A DNA stretch of 64,000 nucleotides from Atopsyche davidsoni (Eukaryota > Arthropoda > Insecta > Trichoptera > Hydrobiosidae): the NCBI GenBank assembly GCA_022113835.1, contig JAILWY010000021.1:9052001-9116000 (forward strand), read 5' to 3'. Within the stretch, counting starts at the first letter, position 1. Each line of letters opens with the position of its first letter. The position numbers were made by a program, and so were the translations under genes. Shown here in pieces: positions 56,001-64,000 of the stretch. The notes beneath the pieces are model-generated. The model saw nothing but the letters and a program-made list of their open reading frames with translations, was not told the DNA's origin and did not search any database.

Positions 56001-58520
56001 TTTATTACACGAATTAATGGCTAGTAAATATTCATCGATTATGTTCTGTCGAATACAAAGAGCCACTGAACATTGCGTGTCGTCGATAGTAATCCGATGA
56101 TCCGATGAATGCTGGGTCCCTCATCTCCCGATCGCTGCGAGCTCCACTCGCTCACATATCGGATTCAAGGCCCGGCGATTCGATGGCCCGTATTGAGGTT
56201 ATGACATCTATTTCTGTTAGCGTGGCGCAATCGCGGCGCGGACCCCAGCTTCGGTCGCCCGGCGCGGCGCCTCTTCCGAACCTATCGTCTACCGAGCGAC
56301 CGTTGTGACCCGCCGGTTCTTTCGCACGCCTATTTGAATCACCGCCATATCTCATCGCTCGCTGCCGTCTTTGAACTGTGATTATTCTATAGAATTTCAT
56401 TTACAGGTGTTACATAATATTTCTCATTTTAGACGATAACGAAACATATCACAGTTTATAAATAATTATAATTTATAAACATAAAAATAAATCGTTTGTT
56501 GAATCAGTAGAAAGTAAAGTAGACTTGTATACCAAACTATTTAATATTATTATCAAAAAGGTATATCGTCTACGGGTGATGATATTTTTTTACATTTGGA
56601 TACATTTTTGGTTTGCGTTATTAGAATATTGTCATGTGTAGCGTTGATCGAGCGTCCATGTTGGTTTTATCGTTCAGTTCACATGAACTCGAAGCGGCGG
56701 CTGTAAACCCGCCCGGCGCAAAGAGACAGCCGGGCGTTCTCCCCGCCGGCCGGTCTTCCCATATCGGGAGTCCGGGACGGCCGCGCTCGAAAAAGGTCCA
56801 AAACCCTCGTGGCGATGCGCCCGGCCGGACGAGGGCCGCCCCGCGCCGTCATCCCGCCTGACGACTCCATCCTGCACCGACGATAAAGTTATAATTTTGA
56901 CGAATGAATTTGATGCCAAAATCTGAATAAATGAGCCATTGTCCTCGCGACCCGTTCCGAGAAGCGCTCATCGAATGCGAGTGCAAAAAAAAAAATAATG
57001 CAGAATGCGAAACATGCGACTTATTTTTTTTTTTTTTAACATTCGCAAAGTTATCAGGCATACCTCCGTGCGCCTCGGTCGCGTTTGTCTGCGCTACTTA
57101 TATGTATGCGTCACATCTCAAGGACGCTTCATAGATTGAATATAAATGCTTTCAGGCCCGATTGATTTTTATTGTAAATTTTAACGAAGAGCATTTCGGG
57201 TAGAAGGCATCGTTTTCTGAGATAAGAAAAATTGAACCCTCGCTAGCAGGCGGGCCGCACCCCGCGCTGCGGCCGGCCGCCTCGATAACGAGGTCCTTTT
57301 CACGCAGCGTCCGCCTTTTCGCCCGCCGGATACGCGCGGCCCCCGAGCCACACGGCGCAACACAATACCGGGAATTTCACGGGAAAGGACGCCGAGTCCC
57401 GCTCCGGCATTGTGCGCCGCGGCCGCCTCCCGTGTTGATTTTTTGCCTCCCGGGCGGGATCCACCCCCCGAGGCCGTTGCGCGTGTCCGCTCCCCCCGTA
57501 CGCCTTTCGGGCAGTCCATAAAAGTTTACAAGCTCATCGGGCATAATTATCGGTAAAGTCCTGGTGACTTTTGTAAATCGGACCGCCTTTGTTTTTTTAG
57601 AGTCCTTTACGGTCCTGCCCGCCATAAACGTCCGAGTGAGATATTTACGGCCCTCGGAGAGGACGTGATTTATGAGCCGATTGTGGGTCACTTTCTTTTC
57701 TTCGGGTGATTTGGTACAGTAATATTGCATACCTCGCATTGTTCCCGGGTTTTATGAGCCTGCGGGGCCGGCGCGCTCGGCCGAGGATCACCCTGCCTAC
57801 TGTGGGAGAGCATTGTTCTGGTATTCGACAATGATGGGTGGGTGGAATAACACTCTGACTTCTTTTCAAAACCTGCACCGGCCGGGCGAGGTTCTCGCCT
57901 TGCGCCCGTTTTTCCCTTACTTACGGCACTTTGGTGTATTTCAAAAATTGTTTACATCATAAAACGAAGAGTTTTAAAATACATCAGAAACGAGTGAAAA
58001 AGAAATTAGTTAGTGAACGTTAGAATCATAATTATATTTGATTTTAATATCGGTATTTTTTCCCGTGTAACAAGATGACTGATTATTAATTTATATTACA
58101 TGTTTTGCTCACTCTACAGATTCTATTGACCTGCCTAAAAACCGTGTTAATGTGTAATCCACATTAAATTTGCTATTTTTACCCAACAAAAAAATTATCT
58201 CAGTTTTTCGCATGCCTACTATATTTTTACAAGATGGCTTCTAACCTTCGATTGTATGGATTATACTAAAGAGAAAAAGAATAAGACTAGTATTTTACAT
58301 TCGTACCCCCGTGGCAGACAGTGGAGCGCGGAGAGGAGAGATGATTATCAGCACTCCGGCCGTCGGCGCTCGGCCAGTCTGAGGTCTCAAGCCCCAGCCT
58401 CGCGGGCGGGGCGGCTGGCCGCAGAGGCCGCCGCGGCGAGAGAGCTAGTCAAATTGAATTTACTATTATCGACAAGTCTGAGATTATATATTATATACAC
58501 TATAGGTAAATAAAGACGAC

Positions 58521-61236
58521 GAAACAATTTGATAATTATGATAATTTAATTAAGAATACAAAAATTTCTACATTGATATACATAAGTGCTGTAGAGGTTT
58601 GTTTGTTTGTAATGTTTTGAATCTGTATATCTAGTACAGATTATTTAAAAAAAATAATATTAATAATCGGCGTTCGTTGTATTTCAAACCGTTGCGAGCT
58701 GTTTTATAGATTTTCTCATTTAGTATACGCTCATTTTTTTGTAACCTCAAAATCATACTTATAATATTTTATGTATGCAATATTAGGTGTATCACACTGT
58801 AGGTTCTGTCATCGGTTAAAGTGTGACATTGTATCACTAGTTTGGCCAGATAACTTTACTTTTAAGCAGACAACAAAGCTAACGTTTTATTTTTTTATAA
58901 CCACGCATTTATTAGTGCGTATCGTTGTTAAGCAGGCACATATCTAATATCCCTGACAACATGTACAAGCGCACAAAGAAACGAATGTCAAACGCTACTT
59001 TATATTCAAGGAATGGCGTCTTCTCTTTATTCTTCTCCACACAACAACTGTCAAGCGTAACGTGTCAGTTAGTCGGACCCGATGCGCGAGTTTTTGTCCT
59101 CCCACGTGGACGGACCACCGGCCGACATTTCCAGCTCGGCTATCGGCGCTCACGCACTCGGAGCGGTGTCCGACTGCTGTGTAGCCCATTAGTGACATCC
59201 ATTGGAACCTGCGGACGGCCAGATAGGGCCGTGAATGCCTCGCATGTAATCCGGTTATGGCTTAAATCTACTTGGTAGCACTATCGGACGCGGCCCTTAT
59301 ATGAATAAATTAAAGAAAAATATTTTTCTAAAAAATACTTCATATTTTTTCAAACATAATTATTTCATTTGAATTCACAATTTTCATAGTTAAATAAAAT
59401 TGTATAAATTGTGTAAAATAAATAACGTTTTGTGTAGTCATACGCTAACTTGGTTAGCTTGGTTTTTGTTTTATAATTTAACAGGTTTGAGATTAAAAGT
59501 CACACCATAGTGTAAAAAAGCGAATTGTGTATCAATTCTATTTTTTTTATTTCAATTTAGAACTGATTCAACAAGTGAATATAATACAGGAATTATCCTC
59601 ACATTATCAAGGACATAAACGTTCGTTTTTCTTCTTATATTAAAAATATTTCCAAAATAAATACGAGAATTCGCCGAAATTTCTAGCTAACAAATTATAA
59701 AGTTCTGAGAATTGATTGTTACGATTAGATGAGAAAATTAAGTTCATTCACCGAATATATTAATTCGAAGAAGAAACGTTGTAAATTATATGTAACACTA
59801 AACCTACCGATATTACATGTATATCTATTCATACCGCTGTGGGTCAATTTGACCCCTCGAGATAATTAATATGGTATTCGTTATTTTAAACCTAGACAAT
59901 TTTATATTATAAGTGCTACTTTGAAGAAAGAAAAAGTCAACCAGCAATATCTTGGGGCAAATTCTGTATTTCGTACATATTAAAATATTCCAGGGTGATT
60001 ATTATTTACCTGAAAAATGTCATGGCGTTCAAAAAATACGACCTTATTAGAGTAAATAAAAAATATAAACGAAAAATTTTATGATTTTGATGAAAAAGAA
60101 CAGTGAGTTAGACAGTCGGAATGTATGAGGAAAATATCTAGATCACTCATATTTATGGAAAAATGAATGGGGTCCCGCATTTAAAAAAAAACATGAGCGA
60201 GAATGTATTTTGAAAATAGCCTGCGTTTACAATCCAATTAATTTGCTACGATATCTGAAATATGAGACCGATTCGAACCGAAATGAAAGCTTAATATATT
60301 TTTTTGTTACATAGTCTTAATTTATAAAAATAAAACGAGAACGAAATAATGAAAAATTTAGTATGCATAGTTTAAGAAAAGTTGTAAAATTTGAAAGCAA
60401 AGTGGAAACGTTTTAATATGTAAAAGTTGTGCCAAAGTTTGGAAATGTGTTAAAATGACTCCTCCGGTAGGTTTAGTGTTAGATTAAAAACCACCGAGAA
60501 AAGAGTATGTTTTTTTTTTGTTTTTCAATTTAATTTATATTTAGTTATACATCAAATTGTATATAACGAACGGTCCATTATTTTTTTGTCATATTTTTTA
60601 AAATACACGTAGACAATCTATGGAATCCGCCGTCACGCGCGTGCTTCGAATTGAACCAATTATTTTTGCGAAATCAAATCTTTTCACACACCGGAAGGTT
60701 AAACGCAGAGGCGGAATCGGATAATAGAATGAATTCAGTACATTCGTGATAATGTTCTCTGCGGTTTCGTCTCCCCCCCCCGTTCGCGGCCAGATGTAAA
60801 TAAACAAAAGGCTGAAAAGACGTCCGTATCGGCCGCGCGCCTTGACCCCGGTGCCCCTCGCGTGCCCGCCTCGCCGCGCCAGATAGCGGCCGGACTCGCG
60901 GGCCTTTCATTGCACCGCCAAGCGGGCTGGTCATCCGAGTGGATGTGCGCGTCCATCCTTCACAAAAGCCGCAGCCTCTGCCCCCCGACACGGGGGAGGC
61001 TGGAGCTCTAGCTGGCTGTAACTGGGCCACTGTCCATTTTACACCGGAAACTTCTCTTGAGTGGATAACTTTACATCCTCATTGATTTGACATTCTGAAG
61101 GTGCAGTTTTTGATTAGTATGTATTTACTAGATATTCATGCGTACGTTTCGTATTAATTTTTATTATAATCAATAAATTAACAAAGCACTGATATATAAA
61201 GTATAATTTACTATTACTTGTGAGTAGACATTTTCG
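58521..61236. other. mixed non-coding region
   Basis: Mostly AT-rich, with CpG-rich blocks at about 59080-59250 and 60760-61010. Overlapping open frames in the latter on the minus strand were rejected as composition effects. Confidence 0.5.
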
Positions 61237-61238
61237 TA

Positions 61239-61797
61239 CAGGGTGTCCAAAGAGAGTATCGGGTATTTGTGAGTTCAGTAAAATTACTAGAAATCAAGTA
61301 TTTTTTTTATTGTTGATTATAAGAATACAAAGTGGAAAATTATTTCGAAAAGATGATGTTATCCAAATGGTGACCGTTACGCTGCTGGCACTCTTCTAAT
61401 CTGGAACGAAGATTGCTGATAACACGCTGACACATAGCCCTCAATATTGCTGGCATTTATGATCTGATGTTTTGTTTCAATTCCGTTAGGTTCGTCGGAT
61501 TATTCTCATAAACCCTACTTTTAAGGTATCCCCATACGAAATAGTCAAGAGGGCTAAGTTCGGGGCTTCTGGGAGGCCAGTTGATGTTACCTCTACGTGA
61601 AATGACCTTATTAGGGAATAATTCTTTAACAGCTTCAATTGATTGATTGGATGTATGGCAGGTGGCCCCGTCTTGTTGGAACCACGTTCTTGAGTTGAAA
61701 CCTTGAAACTCCTGCAACTTTGAGTCCAAAAATTTTCGCAGCATATCGCAATAACGGTCACTATTCACATTCACCCGATACACTTTTTGGACACATG
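61239..61797 (-). mobile_element. mariner-type element, 5'-deleted derivative
   Basis: The left end CAGGGTGTCCAAAGAGAGTA followed by TCGGGTA, and the right end (on the minus strand CATGTGTCCAAAAAGTGTAT then CGGGTG), are matching inverted repeats. Each is flanked by TA (61237-61238 and 61798-61799). The element is only 559 bp: the right terminal repeat runs straight into the second half of the transposase, so the first half is deleted. Confidence 0.88.
61340..61770 (-). pseudogene. mariner transposase C-terminal half
   Basis: The minus frame reads NSDRYCDMLRKF, then RTWFQQDGATCHTSNQS (one catalytic Asp), then NWPPRSPELSPLDYFVWGYL (the last catalytic Asp), LKSRVYENNPTNLTELKQNI and RS. An in-frame TAA follows at 61457-61459; beyond it the same frame continues SNLRSRLEECQQRNGHHLDN to TAA at 61340-61342. 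The N-terminal HTH and the first Asp are missing. Tc1/mariner (IS630) superfamily, cut-and-paste; this copy is inactive. Confidence 0.88.
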
Positions 61798-61799
61798 TA

Positions 61800-64000
61800 T
61801 AAGTGAACACAATCAATCTGTTGATTTTTGTAGTATCACTGAGTGTAAACGAATTTTACGAAAGCGCGATGATTATATTAGTTTAGGATTTATTACATAT
61901 AATTGTATGCATTTCTAATTGATAAAATCTTTGTTACTCCCACGTAGCTTAGAAAACAAGTTTATTCTAAAAGTGTTTGTTATTGACTAGGAATATGATG
62001 CATTCAGTGCACAATGCACAGGTATGCGTTAAGGTGATGTTAGTACAGCGGCGGCGCGCCCCGCCCGGCGCGGGGACACAGACAAAGCGGAGAAACACTA
62101 TATCCCATTTGTTTCCTTGCGATCCTCGGGAAGAAAAGCCATCCGAGGCAGACAAAAAGGAAAGAGGCGAGGGGCGGCGCGGGGTGCGGGGCGCCGGTCA
62201 CCGCGGGAAAGCACGCTCGTCTCTGAACTTGCTGTTATTTATGATCCAGAACGTATCACCGACGAACGTGCACTTAGCGAAATGGATAAGTTTTTATGCT
62301 TAGATACGAATATCTTGAATTAAATTAAATAATTTTATGCCTTACGATGTCTGAAACCAAACGCATAAATATAATTAATTTTTATATTATGACAATAAGT
62401 TTTTTTATTCGAGGCTATTTTTTTTTTGTCTCACAACAACGATTTAAACTACTTTTCTATTTCCATTATTTTTTTTTAAAAATAATTTTTTCAATAAAAC
62501 TTTATATATAGAAATGACGCGAATGGTGCTAAATTGCTAAAAAGTGTATGATTTTTTACTGCTGTGTTCATAATCGAGAAATTGAATAACACTTTATTAA
62601 TGATAAACAACACTTTATGAATGTTGATAAAATGAATTATTGACGTCACTGACCTTTGCATTACTCTGTACGCTTTAAAATACATTTTATGATTAAGTAC
62701 TCATGTCAGAATTTTACACTATCGTAATGCTACATTTGAGGAACAGCGTAAAAAACGATTGTTTTGTGTTTATATAAAGATGCAATAAAATAACCGATTT
62801 GAATCTTAAGGCATGTCGTTGTTTAGTTAATCGGCACTCTATTAAGATACAAAAAGAGCTTTCTTTACCCAGGCGTGCACGCCTTACATTTGACTCGGCT
62901 CAAGCCCCCAACAAAGGGGCGAGAGGTGGAGTGCGGCGTGTATCACCGCAGACGCGATTTGTCATGCAAATTTCCCGGGCAAGAAGTGTCTTGAGACGTG
63001 GGCAGGTGGGCAGGTGGGGCAGGTGAGAGGCGCGCGCACGGGGGGCGGGGCGGCGGGGGCGCCGGCCTGGCCTTTTATACTCTTTGTGAGCTAATCAATA
63101 TTTCACCGCCGCGGTCACGCTGCACATTGCACCCTGCACCCTGCACCCTGCACTCCGCGGCTGCGAGAAGTCCGCGATCTGCGCGGGGAGCCGCGGGAGA
63201 GCGCCCCCCTCTTCGCTCCTGTTATCTTTCACTTGATTAATGTGCTCTTTTGATTTATATACAAACGGCGGTTCGTTTGACTGATTTTACTAATAGTATA
63301 ATGTTAGCTTTACGCCAGTGTTAACTGAAGCGAGCCGCTCCATTATGCTCCACCTAAAGTACCTCCGACCCGTTTTTATCTCACTTATCGTTTTCTCGAT
63401 ATGCTTACAATATATTTAGTTAGTCGCCGAAGAATATTCAAAATCAACTGTGGTTACATGATCTACAAAGATTCTCTCATAAATGTTTAAAAATATGTTA
63501 CATTAGAGTCAACATAATGGTAAAATACTTCATATTAATATTTTTTAAGCCGCAATATATTAAACTTTGCAAAACTAAAACTATTTACATTTGTGTACTT
63601 GTATTACTTAAGCTTATTTATATTCTATAATTATGAAATTAGCACTCATCAATTGACATTCAAAGAATTGCGACCATAGTATCCAACTCAAAGTTGAACA
63701 CAGACAGAGATTACTTTGTGCCTGTGCAAGGCATTTTTGCACGTGTTAAATGTTTTAAGCGGTTACGTGTCCGCCAGTAGCTGCAGAACATCCATAAAAC
63801 ACTGGAACACTCCCGGGGGACGCGGCCGACTGGATTCGCCGGAACACTGTTGCAAGTGAGCGGCCGGCGGCGCGCCACCCCTAAGTCCCCCACAATGCCA
63901 CAAACTATACATCTCCAGCGAGCCCGAGTGCCTCCATCCCGTTACTGGCGAGCGACCCGCTCGGCGTTGTTTTATTTTTCAATTGAATATAATTCAAGGA
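61800..64000. other. non-coding region with CpG-rich blocks
   Basis: CpG-rich blocks at about 62040-62220, 62860-63220 and 63800-63960, separated by AT-rich DNA. A short 7-bp repeat (caccctg, about four copies) lies at 63125-63153. No coding exon is supported; the frame at 62998-63240 is GC composition. Confidence 0.5.

Larger units (their letters stand above)
48361..58520. other. CpG-rich non-coding domain
   Basis: Alternating AT-rich and CpG-rich blocks. The densest blocks are near 48360-49090, 50160-50400, 52260-52530, 53740-53950, 54470-54620, 55190-55350, 56210-56300, 56690-56870, 57240-57520, 57750-57910 and 58360-58440. Open frames occur on both strands in most of these blocks and overlap each other, as expected from high GC and few stop codons; none shows a family motif. 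It may be a regulatory intron of the gene begun at 45612. Confidence 0.5.

Noticed and set aside
57181..57878. Overlapping minus-strand frames of 77-120 codons
   Set aside because: CpG-rich block with few stops; no recognisable motif, no splice borders and three frames open at once.
60674..61030. Minus-strand frame of 118 codons
   Set aside because: Same composition effect, with a second frame open over the same bases.

Overview
This is nuclear DNA from an insect. The coding content is split into exons with GT..AG introns, intergenic and intronic DNA is AT-rich, and decayed animal DNA transposons (Tigger/pogo, piggyBac and mariner types) are present. The order cannot be fixed from the sequence. 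The long introns and the mix of AT-rich and CpG-rich non-coding DNA would fit many non-dipteran insects.

Positions 64-32806 (+) hold the 3' three quarters of slowpoke (slo), the BK-type large-conductance Ca2+- and voltage-activated K+ channel. The 5' end, including S0-S2, lies upstream of the window. The exons run from S3 through S4-S6 and the pore (TVGYGD), both RCK domains and the Ca2+ bowl to the stop codon. All splice phases join: choosing one variant at each alternative site gives an open frame of 1018 codons plus stop. Three groups of duplicated, apparently mutually exclusive exons are visible. There are three copies after S6 (4861, 6106, 7070), two in RCK1 (10305, 11176) and two late in RCK1 (15476, 16757). 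The RCK1-RCK2 linker is encoded by a run of small phase-1/phase-1 cassettes (19667, 20759, 22312, 23228, 24098, 26443), so many in-frame combinations are possible.

Positions 36960-39338 (-) hold a four-exon gene for a FAM149-family (DUF3719) protein, a family linked to cilia. Between it and the next gene lie two dead DNA transposons 34 bp apart: a Tigger/pogo element (40186-41579) and a shrunken piggyBac-like element (41614-42238) that still encodes the cysteine-rich C-terminal tail of its transposase. Positions 42488-43938 (-) hold a two-exon UTP18 (WD-repeat SSU processome) gene.

From 45612 on the + strand there is one large exon of an otherwise missing gene. It has a low-complexity Ser/Gly/Asn/His-rich N-terminus and ends in what looks like the first half of a methyl-CpG-binding (TAM/MBD) domain of the MBD5/6 (Drosophila six-banded) type. 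Its remaining exons are not visible, so 46541-64000 is probably a long intron. That stretch contains many CpG-rich islands, a 7-bp GC-rich microsatellite, two strong foldback elements, tRNA-like SINE fragments and a mariner deletion derivative. No other protein-coding gene could be supported there.
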